Source: Bacillus gaemokensis
GTDB taxonomy: Bacteria > Bacillota > Bacilli > Bacillales > Bacillaceae_G
Length of the DNA: 64,000 nt
Assembly: GCF_001590835.1 (NCBI RefSeq)
Contig: NZ_LTAQ01000069.1
Location: 45,052 to 109,051 of the forward strand
Direction: 5' to 3'
The notes below the pieces were generated by a model, which saw only the letters and a list, made by a program, of their open reading frames with translations, did no database searches and was not told the DNA's origin. The position numbers and the translations under genes are program-made. This document shows positions 8,250 through 17,511 of this stretch, in pieces. How positions within the stretch are numbered: the stretch's first letter is position 1; each line of letters begins with the position of its first letter.

Positions 8250-9443
8250 ATGAAACTAACATTAGGGAAGTTGTTTTGGAATGAAGAAGCTTGTATGCCT
8301 TGTTATCCGCTATTAGAAAATGATATGATATGTGATGTGTTGATTGTGGGGAGCGGTGAAACGGGTGCTCATATTGCATATTTTTTAACATCGTTAGGAA
8401 TGAAAGTTATATTAATTGATAAACGAAAAATTGCAAATGGGAGCACACTTGCGAATACAGGAATACTCCAATTTGCTCATGATAAATCATTAACTTCTAT
8501 GATTCATACATTTGGTGAAAAAAAAGGGGTGCGTACTTATAAGCTTTGCTATGAAGCATTGCAAACATTAGAACAAGTGGTTCCCATGTTAGATATTAAT
8601 CCTTACTTTATTCCAAAACGAAGCCTATATTATGCGAGTCAAAATGAAGATGTTGTATTTCTTCAACAAGAATATCGCACATTAAAACGTCATGGGTTTC
8701 CTGTTGAATATTTTACAGAATCTGATATTAAGAAGCGATACTCTTTTACAAAGCCAGCGGCATTATATACACGAGGGGATGCAGAAGTAAATCCATATCT
8801 GTTAGCACATGGTCTTATACATAAAGCAAAGCAATTCGGAGCTGCTATATTTGAAAATACAGAGGTTATGCATATTAAACCTTTTCAAAAAGATTTAGTT
8901 TGTTATACAAAAACAGGTAAGAAAATTGTAGCAAAAACAGTTATTATGGCTACAGGATATGAAATACCCTTTGGCAAAAAGGAAGCAAATATAGCAGTAG
9001 ATACATCCTATGCCATTGTTACAAATGAACAAGCGCATTTTGATGGATGGCACGAACAATCATTAATTTGGGAAACTGCTCGTCCATATCTGTATTTTCG
9101 TACTTACAAGAATCGAATTCTTTTAGGTGGATTGGATGAAGCAATGAAACTTCAGAAGGTTGGAGATACGAAGTTATTGCATAAACGAGATCTGCTTACT
9201 AAAATGATACGGGAGATGTTCCCGAATTTTAAAGATGTACAAGCCGAATATTATTGGGCTGCTACATTTTGTGGAAGTCATGATGGACTTCCTATTGTAA
9301 AAGAAGATGAAAAAATCCCTAATTTATATTATGCATTACCTTACGGGGGAAATGGGACAGTTTATGGAATGGTATTTGCAAAGTTATTTCAGCAGTTATT
9401 TACAAATAAAGAAATCAGTGATTTTTCTTTATTTAATCGATAG
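8250..9443 (+). CDS. FAD-dependent oxidoreductase, DAO/glycine oxidase-like (397 aa)
   Basis: The N-terminus has a dinucleotide-binding fold (DVLIVGSGETGAHIAYF, with GxGxxG) followed by IDKR. A second FAD motif (VIMATGYEIPFG) and a C-terminal segment (YYALPYGGNGTVYGM) are typical of the D-amino-acid-oxidase superfamily. The substrate is unknown. ATG 8250 has TTTAGGAG 7 nt upstream; the longer ORF from 8205 begins inside the phaC terminator tail. The K+ transporter gene starts 22 nt downstream, so the two may be cotranscribed. Confidence 0.75.
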   Translation: MKLTLGKLFWNEEACMPCYPLLENDMICDVLIVGSGETGAHIAYFLTSLGMKVILIDKRKIANGSTLANTGILQFAHDKSLTSMIHTFGEKKGVRTYKLCYEALQTLEQVVPMLDINPYFIPKRSLYYASQNEDVVFLQQEYRTLKRHGFPVEYFTESDIKKRYSFTKPAALYTRGDAEVNPYLLAHGLIHKAKQFGAAIFENTEVMHIKPFQKDLVCYTKTGKKIVAKTVIMATGYEIPFGKKEANIAVDTSYAIVTNEQAHFDGWHEQSLIWETARPYLYFRTYKNRILLGGLDEAMKLQKVGDTKLLHKRDLLTKMIREMFPNFKDVQAEYYWAATFCGSHDGLPIVKEDEKIPNLYYALPYGGNGTVYGMVFAKLFQQLFTNKEISDFSLFNR

Positions 9444-9465
9444 AAAAAGGTAGCGAAGTGATGGA

Positions 9466-10815
9466 ATGAGAGATATAAAGAAATTTTTACAAAGATTACG
9501 TCCAGTGCAGCTTATTGTTTTGTTTTATTTCATAGCAGTAATTGTTTCGGTAATCTTATTAAGTTTACCATTTGTTATTAAACCTAGTGTGAAGTGGACG
9601 TTTATAGATGCACTATTCACATCAGTTAGTGCTGTAAGTGTTACTGGGCTTTCAGTAGTTTCTATTCCTGATACGTTTACTACAAGCGGCATTATTATTT
9701 TAGCGCTTGTATTACAATTAGGCGGTTTAGGGATTATGGCGCTTGGTACATTTGTTTGGATGATAACGGGTCGGAAAATCGGTTTGCAGCGCAGGCGATT
9801 AATTATGGCAGACCATAATCAAGGGAATTTATCAGGGCTTGTTGAACTGATGCGATCTATTTTGATTTTGATTATTTCGATAGAAATAGTTGGGGCGCTT
9901 CTCTTAGGAACGAGGTTTTTGCTGTATTTTCCGACTTGGGAAGAAGCATATTTTCACGGTTTTTTTGCTGCTGTTAGTGCAACAACGAATGGTGGATTTG
10001 ATTTAACAGGTCAATCACTTATTCCATATCAAAAAGACTATATTGTACAAATTATTCATATGCTGCTCATTATTTTAGGGGCAATTGGATTCCCTGTACT
10101 AATGGAAGTAAAACAGTACTTAAGCAAGAAAAAACATCAACTATTTCGTTTTTCTTTATTTACAAAATTGACGACAACAACATTCTTTGCCCTTGTTATT
10201 GTTGGAACGATTGTGATTTTTTTATTGGAACGAAATCAATTTTTAGTAGGGAAATCATGGCATGAAACGATATTTTATACACTGTTTCAATCTGTAACAA
10301 CGAGAAGTGGTGGATTAGCGACAATGGATATACGTGATTTATCACAGCCAACATTGTTATTTATGAGTGTTTTAATGTTTATCGGTGCTTCTCCAAGTTC
10401 AGTTGGGGGAGGCATACGTACGACGACGTTTGCCGTAAATATTCTTTCCTTATATGCATTTGCAAAAGGTAGTAGAACGGTACGTGTTTTTAAACGTCAA
10501 TTGCATGAGGAAGACATCTTAAAAGCATCTGTAGTTATGACTATGGGGATTTTATTATGTGTTACAGCGTTATTTGTTTTATCAATGACTGAGAATGCAA
10601 CATTTATGAGTTTAATTGTTGAAGTGTGTTCTGCATTTGGAACGACTGGCTTGTCAACAGGTATTACTTCTGAATTAACAACTGTTGGAAAACTTGTATT
10701 AATTGTACTTATGTTTATTGGGCGTGTTGGGATTTTAACATTTATTTTAGCGAGTGGTGGAAGAGAACAGCCTCCTCGTTATAAATACCCAAAAGAAAGA
10801 ATTATTATTGGATAA
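9466..10815 (+). CDS. ktrD: KtrD-like potassium uptake membrane subunit (449 aa)
   Basis: A second Ktr/Trk-family pore subunit. The four filter loops read VTGL, TNGGF, SGGL and TTGL; loop 2 has Gly where KtrB at 2010-3329 has Ala, and the intramembrane loop is GASPSSVGGGIRTTTF. Its length equals that of B. subtilis KtrD (YkrM), and the neighbourhood leading to spo0E/kinD agrees with the B. subtilis ykr-ykv region. No KtrC gene is adjacent. The gating loop contains an extra basic stretch (KGSRTVRVFKRQ). Confidence 0.78.
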   Translation: MRDIKKFLQRLRPVQLIVLFYFIAVIVSVILLSLPFVIKPSVKWTFIDALFTSVSAVSVTGLSVVSIPDTFTTSGIIILALVLQLGGLGIMALGTFVWMITGRKIGLQRRRLIMADHNQGNLSGLVELMRSILILIISIEIVGALLLGTRFLLYFPTWEEAYFHGFFAAVSATTNGGFDLTGQSLIPYQKDYIVQIIHMLLIILGAIGFPVLMEVKQYLSKKKHQLFRFSLFTKLTTTTFFALVIVGTIVIFLLERNQFLVGKSWHETIFYTLFQSVTTRSGGLATMDIRDLSQPTLLFMSVLMFIGASPSSVGGGIRTTTFAVNILSLYAFAKGSRTVRVFKRQLHEEDILKASVVMTMGILLCVTALFVLSMTENATFMSLIVEVCSAFGTTGLSTGITSELTTVGKLVLIVLMFIGRVGILTFILASGGREQPPRYKYPKERIIIG

Positions 10816-10817
10816 TT

Positions 10818-10853
10818 AAAAGCCGTTCTACCTGTAAAGGTAGAACGGCTTTT
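10818..10853. terminator. Shared bidirectional terminator
   Basis: AAAAGCCGTTCTACCT and AGGTAGAACGGCTTTT form a perfect 16-bp stem between the convergent ktrD-like gene and the small minus-strand gene. Confidence 0.92.
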
Positions 10854-11187
10854 AATCGTTAATGCCAAATTGGGGATGCATAAATGAATCGTCGGTGTTG
10901 TCTGTTTTGTTTTTTAGTAATTCTTGATTTTCTTCTGAAATCCATCCAATATCATTTGTTGGATGAATCCACTCTTTCCCGGCCATGATGGCTGGGTCAA
11001 TCTCATCACTCCAATTATTAAGTGGGCTATTTGTAGAATTGTATTTACTATCTCCAATTACAACATTATATTGATTGATAAAAGGCTGCTGCATTTGTTT
11101 TCCTGTTCCTTTAAAGGATGGAAAATTCATTTGATGTGGAAGTGTTTCATCTAAAATAGGTGAATGAATCTTTTGTTTTTTTGTCAA
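10852..11187 (-). CDS. Conserved Bacillus protein, probably DUF3905 (111 aa)
   Basis: The motif pattern (TLPHQMNFPSFKGTG, then HPTNDIGW) recalls the uncharacterised DUF3905 family of sporulating Bacilli; this is from memory and not checked. The protein is soluble, acidic and Asn/Gln-rich. A TTG start at 11187 is favoured because GAAGGAA lies 8 nt upstream; an ORF extending to 11280 has no visible ribosome site. Convergent with ktrD and sharing its terminator. Function unknown. Confidence 0.6.
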   Translation of the reverse strand: MTKKQKIHSPILDETLPHQMNFPSFKGTGKQMQQPFINQYNVVIGDSKYNSTNSPLNNWSDEIDPAIMAGKEWIHPTNDIGWISEENQELLKNKTDNTDDSFMHPQFGIND

Positions 11188-11361
11188 AGCGCTCGTTCCT
11201 TCTTTATTATAGTGAGAAATGTAAATGATTTGTTCACATGTATTGTTTCCATATATACCTTGCTTTGTACTTGTTAACACTTCCCAGCAATAATTTTTGA
11301 ATGTTTTCTCAAACTAATATGGAAAGTCATAAGTTTATTACAGTGAGAGAAGGTAAAATGG

Positions 11362-11514
11362 ATGGTAAAACGAAAAGTAAAACAGCATGCGGCAATCAAT
11401 CATAATAAAACACCAAAAGAAAGTCTACCAGATGCAGAATTTGCGGTAGAGTATGAAAATGAAAATCCAGCGAAATATGCAAATCGTAATTCGAAAAAAG
11501 GTAAGCAAAAGTGA
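11362..11514 (+). CDS. Small basic hydrophilic protein (50 aa)
   Basis: Reads MVKRKVKQHAAINHNKTPKE at its start and ends SKKGKQK. Lys/Asn/Glu-rich with no hydrophobic segment, the style of minor spore core proteins, but I do not recognise a specific family. GAAGG lies 8 nt before the ATG; another ATG at 11359 gives only a 15-codon ORF. A terminator overlaps the stop codon. A role in spores is a guess from composition. Confidence 0.6.
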   Translation: MVKRKVKQHAAINHNKTPKESLPDAEFAVEYENENPAKYANRNSKKGKQK

Positions 11515-11542
11515 GGCGTTTTTACAAACGCTTCATTTTTTT
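11514..11542 (+). terminator. Terminator of the small basic protein gene
   Basis: AGGCGTTT/AAACGCTT stem with one G-U pair, followed by seven T. Confidence 0.8.
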
Positions 11543-11741
11543 GTGGAATTTTTAAGGCTTTTTTAATTATTTGTAAATTTCATGCTTTTTATTGGCTGAA
11601 AAATGTGAAAAAACATTGAAGTAGCAATGTATCACACAAAAACAAACAACAAACAAAAGATTAATGTTGGTTTAATACTGCTTTTACACTTGTTGTTTAT
11701 ATTGGAATTGTACATAAGAAAATTAAAAGGAGAGAGAAACA

Positions 11742-12812
11742 GTGAAAAAAACATTCTTTAAAGCTGTAACAACCGCGGTAGTATTTTCCTTACTAATGGG
11801 ATGTGGTGCTAAGAAAGAAGAAACGGCGGAAGCGAAAGATGCCAAATTGTCTGGATCATTAACAGTTTACACAGCAATTGAAGAAGAACTTGTACCAATT
11901 TATCTTGATTCTTTTAAAAAGAAATACCCAGATGTGAAGTTAAATATTGTTCGTGATTCAACGGGAGTTATTACAGCGAAATTGTTAGCAGAAGGAAAAA
12001 ACACACAAGCAGATGTTGTATGGGGAACGGCAGCTTCTAGTCTTCTGGCTTTAGAAAAGAAAGAAATGTTAAAAGACTATTCTCCAAAAGGGGTAGATCG
12101 TGTACTTTCGCAATTTAAAGATGATAAAAAACCAGAAAAATGGGTTGGAAATACAGCATTTATGACAGGGATTGCTGTTAATAAAGAGGAATTAAAAAAG
12201 AAAAATTTACCGATGCCAACATCTTATGAAGATTTAACAAAACCAGAATATAAAGGAACACTTGTAATGCCGCATCCAGCTTCATCTGGAACAGGGTTTT
12301 TAACAGTATCTGCATGGCTACAAATTATGGGAGAAGATAAGGGCTGGGATTACATGAGGAAACTGCATGATAATATCGCAACTTATACGCACTCTGGTTC
12401 AAAACCGGCAAAATTAGCAGGTGCTGGGGAATATCCATTGGGTGTATCTATGATTTATAGCGGTTTAAAAGAAAAACAAAAAGGTGCACCAATTGAAGTT
12501 GTCTTGCCAAAAGAAGGATTGGGCTGGGAAGTAGAAGCGAATGCATTAATTAAGAAAGATAATGCGAAAAACGATAAGCTTGCTAAAGCATTTTTAGATT
12601 GGGCAATTACAGATGATGTTATGAAGCTATATTTTGAGAAAAATGGATTTGCAACGATTAAAAATGATTATAAACTGCCAGATGGATTCCTAAAAGATGT
12701 AACAGATAAGTTATATAAGAATAATGATTTTAAATGGGCAGCTGAAAACCGCAATAAAATTTTAGAGCGTTGGGAAAAAGAGTTTGGTCAAAAAGCAGAA
12801 TCGAAAAAGTAA
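11742..12812 (+). CDS. phnS: 2-Aminoethylphosphonate ABC transporter substrate-binding lipoprotein (356 aa)
   Basis: Captures 2-aminoethylphosphonate (AEP) outside the membrane. The N-terminus is a lipoprotein signal with lipobox LLMGC (Cys about 21). The mature part is a type-2 periplasmic-binding fold (GSLTVYTAIEEELVPIY, then KLLAEGKNTQADVVWG), like iron and AEP binding proteins. It heads an operon ending in phnX and phnW, which gives the substrate. The 225 bp upstream are A/T-rich and probably hold the promoter. Iron-binding FbpA/FutA proteins share the fold, so the name rests on context. Confidence 0.85.
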   Translation: MKKTFFKAVTTAVVFSLLMGCGAKKEETAEAKDAKLSGSLTVYTAIEEELVPIYLDSFKKKYPDVKLNIVRDSTGVITAKLLAEGKNTQADVVWGTAASSLLALEKKEMLKDYSPKGVDRVLSQFKDDKKPEKWVGNTAFMTGIAVNKEELKKKNLPMPTSYEDLTKPEYKGTLVMPHPASSGTGFLTVSAWLQIMGEDKGWDYMRKLHDNIATYTHSGSKPAKLAGAGEYPLGVSMIYSGLKEKQKGAPIEVVLPKEGLGWEVEANALIKKDNAKNDKLAKAFLDWAITDDVMKLYFEKNGFATIKNDYKLPDGFLKDVTDKLYKNNDFKWAAENRNKILERWEKEFGQKAESKK

Positions 12813-12827
12813 GTGGGAGAGAGAAAA

Positions 12828-13829
12828 ATGAGCGAATATTTATCAATTCAACACATTCAAAAACAGTTTGATACATTTACGGCGTTAAAAGATATTTCTT
12901 TCACAGTACAAAAGAATGAGTTTGTTTGTTTACTTGGTCCAAGTGGTTGCGGGAAAACAACATTACTTCGTATTTTGGCTGGTTTAGAAGAGCCAACAGC
13001 AGGGAGTATAGCTGTTAATGGAAAAGATATCACAGCATTGCCACCTGGAAAAAGAAATTTAGGTATGGTTTTTCAATCGTATGCGTTATTTCCAAACTTA
13101 ACAGCACTTGAAAATATTGAATATGGTTTGAAAACGAAGAAGTATTCCAAAACGGAAGTAAAAGAGAAAGCAATAGAAGCATTAGAGCTTGTTGATTTGT
13201 TGAATGTGAAAGATAAATATCCTGCTCAAATGTCTGGTGGTCAACAGCAGCGAGTAGCACTTGCACGTGCGCTCGCGCTGTCTCCGGATATTCTATTGCT
13301 TGATGAGCCACTTTCAGCACTAGATGCAAAAGTGCGTGAGAAATTGCGCAGGGAAATGCGTGAGTTGCAAGAAAAGGTAGGAGTTACAACAATTATGGTG
13401 ACACATGATCAAGAAGAGGCATTAACGATGGCGGATAAAATTGTTGTAATGAATCATGCGGAGATTATGCAGATTGGAACACCTCAAGAGATTTATCAAA
13501 AACCGGCGAATCCGTTCGTTGCAGATTTTATTGGTTCTATTAATTTCTTTTCTGAGAATGACAAGAAACAAGCAATTCGCCCAGAACATGTAGTAATTGT
13601 ACAAAATAATGGAATGAAAACAATTGTAGAAAATATGGAATTTCGAGGATCTGTATACCGGACAGAAGTACGTGTAATAGAGGAAAAAACACATCTTTAT
13701 AATGAGCGAATTGTTGTGGACATATTAGCATCAGTGGCAGAACAGGCTTGTATTCGAAAAGGAAAGCCACTTCAAATTTCTTTTTCAGAAAATCATATGC
13801 TGTCATATGGAAAGAAGGTCATTGTATAG
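12828..13829 (+). CDS. phnT: AEP ABC transporter ATP-binding protein (333 aa)
   Basis: The ATPase of the AEP importer. Walker A GPSGCGKTT, signature SGGQQQR, Walker B ILLLDEPL and the switch His in VTHDQEEAL are all present in the first 240 residues; a C-terminal OB-type regulatory domain follows, as in Fe3+/AEP/spermidine importers. ATG 12828 follows GGGAGAG; the GTG at 12813 is less likely. The next gene begins directly after the stop codon, indicating tight coupling. Confidence 0.88.
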   Translation: MSEYLSIQHIQKQFDTFTALKDISFTVQKNEFVCLLGPSGCGKTTLLRILAGLEEPTAGSIAVNGKDITALPPGKRNLGMVFQSYALFPNLTALENIEYGLKTKKYSKTEVKEKAIEALELVDLLNVKDKYPAQMSGGQQQRVALARALALSPDILLLDEPLSALDAKVREKLRREMRELQEKVGVTTIMVTHDQEEALTMADKIVVMNHAEIMQIGTPQEIYQKPANPFVADFIGSINFFSENDKKQAIRPEHVVIVQNNGMKTIVENMEFRGSVYRTEVRVIEEKTHLYNERIVVDILASVAEQACIRKGKPLQISFSENHMLSYGKKVIV

Positions 13830-15587
13830 ATGGAAATGCTAGAAAACTATAAAGCAGAGGCTTCTAAAAAAACAGTTAAGAGAAGTATCGGGAAAGAAGA
13901 GTGGCTACAAAGGTTGTTAATTGTCAGTATGCTTCTTGCATTTCTCGTAATGCTTGTATTGCCACTACTACAATTGTTTACACAAGCTTTCTATGATAAA
14001 GATGGTGCTTTTGTTGGTTTTGCGAATTTTAGTAAATATTTCACGACGCCAACCCTCGTTCAGTCTTTGCAGAATACCGCATGGGTTTCGGGAATTACGA
14101 CGATTATCTCAGTTACATTAGCGTTTGCTTATGCATATGCGATAGCGCGTACGAATGTTTTTGGTAAACGCCTGTTTCAGTACATAGCGCTATTGCCGTT
14201 ATTTGCACCAACGATGATGCATGGTATTGCGCTCACGTACTTGTTTGGTAACCAAGGACTAGTAACAAAAGGGCTATTTGGTTTATTTGAAGGATTCCAC
14301 ATTCCACTATATGGACCTGTTGGCATTACAATTGCTGAGGTTATTTATACATTTCCACAAGCGTTTCTTATTTTGTTAATTGCTTTTCAAGGTTCAGATT
14401 ATCGTCTATACGAAGCATCAAATATGCTAGGTGCAGGCAAAGTAAAGCAATTTTTTACTGTTACTTTACCTGGTGTGAAATATGGATTAATTAGTGCGAT
14501 GTTTGTCGTGTTTACACTAAGTTTTACTGATTTTGGGGCTCCTAAAATTGTAGGAGGACAATACAATGTACTTGCAACGGACGTATATAAGCAAGTGATT
14601 GGACAACAAAATATGCCGATGGGTGCGACTGTCGGAATGATCCTGTTAATTCCAGCTATATTCGCATTTGCAGTGGATCGGATTACCCAAAGGAAACAAG
14701 CAAACTTTTTATCTTCAAAAGCGGTACCATATCGAATTACGACAAATAAAAAAAGAGATGCGATTTCATTCGTATATTGTAGTGTTATTACTCTTATGAT
14801 CATTCTTTTATTTGTTGCAGTTGGTGTCGCTGCAAGTGTAAAAGTATGGCCATATAACATGACATTTACACTGGAACACTTTAACTTCTCAAGTTTAACA
14901 GGAGATGGCATTGAGGCGTTTAAAAATAGTGTAATTGTTTCAGCAGTCACAGCGGTTATTGGAGCCATTCTAACATTTGCATTTGCGTATGCAATTGAAA
15001 AGATTCAGCAGCTAGAATTTTTTAGAAAAGTAGGTTACTTTTTCTCCATTGTACCACTTGCTATTCCAGGGTTAGTACTGGGACTTGGATACGTTTTTTT
15101 CTTTAGTCAACCTACCATTCAATTTTTTTGGTGGGAAGTAACAAATCCATTTCACCCTTTGTATGGTACGATCGCGGTTCTTGTACTTGTGAATATTATT
15201 CACTTTTATGCTGTAACCTTTGTTACAGCAACGACTGCACTAAAGAAACTAGATCGAGAATTTGAGCTTGTTTCACAATCAATGGGAATTCCTTTTTATA
15301 AAACGTTTTTCCGGGTTACAGTACCGATGTGCTTACCAGCGATTTTAGAAATGGTGATGTACTATTTTGTAAATTCAATGGTAACAGTATCGGCAGTTGT
15401 TTTCTTATATGCAGCTGATTTTAAATTGGCGGCAGTTTCAATTGTAAATATGGATGATGCAGGAAACGTTGCGCCAGCAGCTGCAATGAGTGTGCTTATT
15501 GTTGTAACGAATATTGTAGTTAGAATTGTATATGAATGGGGAACAAAAGCCGTTCGGAATCGAACATCATTATGGCAAAAAAGATAA
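13830..15587 (+). CDS. phnU: AEP ABC transporter permease, two fused permease domains (585 aa)
   Basis: About twelve hydrophobic segments form two tandem binding-protein-dependent permease domains (roughly residues 20-285 and 310-580), each with a recognisable EAA-type loop (YEASNMLGAGKVKQF and FELVSQSMGIPFYKTF). In other bacteria PhnU and PhnV are separate proteins; here one chain supplies both halves. The start codon abuts the phnT stop. Confidence 0.85.
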   Translation: MEMLENYKAEASKKTVKRSIGKEEWLQRLLIVSMLLAFLVMLVLPLLQLFTQAFYDKDGAFVGFANFSKYFTTPTLVQSLQNTAWVSGITTIISVTLAFAYAYAIARTNVFGKRLFQYIALLPLFAPTMMHGIALTYLFGNQGLVTKGLFGLFEGFHIPLYGPVGITIAEVIYTFPQAFLILLIAFQGSDYRLYEASNMLGAGKVKQFFTVTLPGVKYGLISAMFVVFTLSFTDFGAPKIVGGQYNVLATDVYKQVIGQQNMPMGATVGMILLIPAIFAFAVDRITQRKQANFLSSKAVPYRITTNKKRDAISFVYCSVITLMIILLFVAVGVAASVKVWPYNMTFTLEHFNFSSLTGDGIEAFKNSVIVSAVTAVIGAILTFAFAYAIEKIQQLEFFRKVGYFFSIVPLAIPGLVLGLGYVFFFSQPTIQFFWWEVTNPFHPLYGTIAVLVLVNIIHFYAVTFVTATTALKKLDREFELVSQSMGIPFYKTFFRVTVPMCLPAILEMVMYYFVNSMVTVSAVVFLYAADFKLAAVSIVNMDDAGNVAPAAAMSVLIVVTNIVVRIVYEWGTKAVRNRTSLWQKR

Positions 15588-15604
15588 GAAGGGTGATGGG
15601 TAGG

Positions 15605-16399
15605 ATGAAAATTGAAGCGGTTATTTTTGATTGGGCTGGTACAACAGTTGATTATGGATGTTTTGCGCCATTAGAAGTATTTATGGAGATTTTGCATAAA
15701 CGGGGTGTCATAATTACGGCTGAAGAAGCACGGAAGCCAATGGGGTTATTAAAGATTGATCACGTTCGCGCATTAACAGAAGTGCCTCGTATTAGAGAAG
15801 AATGGAATCGGATTTTTGGACAATCACCCACTGGGGAAAATATTCAAGAGATGTATGAAGAGTTTGAAGAAATTCTCTTTACTATTTTACCACGCTATGC
15901 AACTCCGATTCCGGGAGTAAAAGATGTGATTGCATATTTACGTGACCAAGGTATTAAAATTGGTTCCACAACAGGTTATACAAGAGAGATGATGAAAATT
16001 GTTGCAAAAGAAGCAAAAGAGCTTGGGTATGAACCGGATTTTCTTATTACACCAGATGATGTTCCGGCAGGTCGTCCGTATCCATGGATGTGCTATAAGA
16101 ATGCAATGAAGCTTGGGGTATATCCAATGAATCATATGGTGAAAGTTGGAGACACAGTGTCGGATATGCAGGAAGGAAAAAATGCAGGTATGTGGACAGT
16201 TGGTGTCATTCTTGGTAGTAGTGAACTAGGTTTAACGGAAGATGAAGTTGAAAGCATGGATCCAGTAGAACTTCGAGAAAAAATGGAAGTAGTTCGTAAA
16301 CGTTTTATAGAAAATGGGGCTCACTATACGATAAAAACAATGCAAGAGTTACCAAAGGTAATTGAACATATCGAAGAACAAGAACTGATTATTTCATAA
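15605..16399 (+). CDS. phnX: Phosphonoacetaldehyde hydrolase (phosphonatase, 264 aa)
   Basis: Cleaves the C-P bond of phosphonoacetaldehyde to acetaldehyde and phosphate. HAD-superfamily motif FDWAGTTVD gives the nucleophile Asp9; Lys50 (GLLK) aligns with the Schiff-base Lys53 of the well-studied B. cereus enzyme (offset of three). Motif [10 protein letters not shown] is also present. ATG 15605 matches the family N-terminus; the longer frame overlaps phnU. Upstream of phnW in one operon, as expected for AEP catabolism. Confidence 0.95.
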   Translation: MKIEAVIFDWAGTTVDYGCFAPLEVFMEILHKRGVIITAEEARKPMGLLKIDHVRALTEVPRIREEWNRIFGQSPTGENIQEMYEEFEEILFTILPRYATPIPGVKDVIAYLRDQGIKIGSTTGYTREMMKIVAKEAKELGYEPDFLITPDDVPAGRPYPWMCYKNAMKLGVYPMNHMVKVGDTVSDMQEGKNAGMWTVGVILGSSELGLTEDEVESMDPVELREKMEVVRKRFIENGAHYTIKTMQELPKVIEHIEEQELIIS

Positions 16400-16413
16400 A
16401 AGGGGTATGGATC

Positions 16414-17511
16414 ATGAGCGAAAAACACTATTTATTACTAACACCAGGACCGTTAACTACAACAAAAACTGTAAAAGAAGTTATGCTATATGATTGGTGT
16501 ACATGGGACGCTGAATATAACACAATGGTACAAGAAGTAAGAAATCGTCTTGTATCATTAGCGACAAGGAAAACGGAACCTTATACAACGATTTTAATGC
16601 AAGGAAGTGGTACTTTCTCTGTTGAATCAGTTATTGGATCGGTAATTCCTAAAAATGGGAAACTTCTCATTTGTACAAATGGTGCCTATGGCAAGCGAAT
16701 TGTACAGATGGCAGAGATGTTACAGATTGACGTTATTGTTAGTCAAACAGAAGAGTGGGAACCTACAAATCTTGTGGAAGTAGAAAAATTGTTACAACAA
16801 GATGGGGCGATTACTCACGTTGCTATTGTTCATTGTGAAACAACGACGGGTATCATAAATCCAATTGTAGATGTATGTCGCTTAGGGAAGCAATATGGAA
16901 AAGTTACGATTGTTGATGCCATGAGCAGTTTTGGTGGCATTGAAATGGATGTTGCAGATTTACAAATTGATTTTATGATTAGTAGTGCGAATAAATGTAT
17001 TCAAGGTGTTCCTGGGTTTGGATTTGTGATTGCAAAGCGTGATGAATTAGTGAAGTGTAAGGGACAAGCTCGTTCTTTATCATTAGATCTCTATGATCAA
17101 TGGGAAACGATGGAAGAGCAAAATGGAAAATGGCGTTTTACATCACCAACACATATTGTCCGTGCTTTCTATCAAGCTCTGCTTGAATTAGAAGAAGAAG
17201 GTGGTATTAAGGTACGTAATACTCGCTATCGTAATAACCAGAGAACCCTAGTAAATAGAATGCGAGAAGTTGGCTTTCAGTCATTAGTAGATGAAAGATA
17301 TCAATCACCTATTATTACATCCTTTATTTATCCGGAAGAAGGTTTTGAATTTAATACACTATATAGTGTATTAAAAGAGCATGGATTTGTCATCTATCCA
17401 GGGAAAATTTCGAAAGTAGATACGTTCCGAATTGGAAATATTGGGGATGTTCATGAGGATGATATTAATCGATTAGTAGATAGTATTGCCAAAGGAGTTG
17501 TTATAGGATGA
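16414..17511 (+). CDS. phnW: 2-Aminoethylphosphonate:pyruvate aminotransferase (365 aa)
   Basis: PLP enzyme converting AEP and pyruvate to phosphonoacetaldehyde and alanine, the step before PhnX. Family features: N-terminal [10 protein letters not shown], the substrate and PLP-phosphate region [18 protein letters not shown], and the PLP lysine in [19 protein letters not shown] precedes the ATG. Overlaps the next gene by 4 nt (ATGA), implying translational coupling to the saccharopine-dehydrogenase-like protein. Confidence 0.95.
   Translation: MSEKHYLLLTPGPLTTTKTVKEVMLYDWCTWDAEYNTMVQEVRNRLVSLATRKTEPYTTILMQGSGTFSVESVIGSVIPKNGKLLICTNGAYGKRIVQMAEMLQIDVIVSQTEEWEPTNLVEVEKLLQQDGAITHVAIVHCETTTGIINPIVDVCRLGKQYGKVTIVDAMSSFGGIEMDVADLQIDFMISSANKCIQGVPGFGFVIAKRDELVKCKGQARSLSLDLYDQWETMEEQNGKWRFTSPTHIVRAFYQALLELEEEGGIKVRNTRYRNNQRTLVNRMREVGFQSLVDERYQSPIITSFIYPEEGFEFNTLYSVLKEHGFVIYPGKISKVDTFRIGNIGDVHEDDINRLVDSIAKGVVIG

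Noticed and set aside
11543-11741. Riboswitch or attenuator before the phosphonate operon
   Set aside because: Only A/T-rich sequence with CAAACAA-type short repeats; no stable stem or known aptamer motif was found.
14399-14968. 189-codon minus-strand frame
   Set aside because: Antisense shadow of the fused AEP permease gene.
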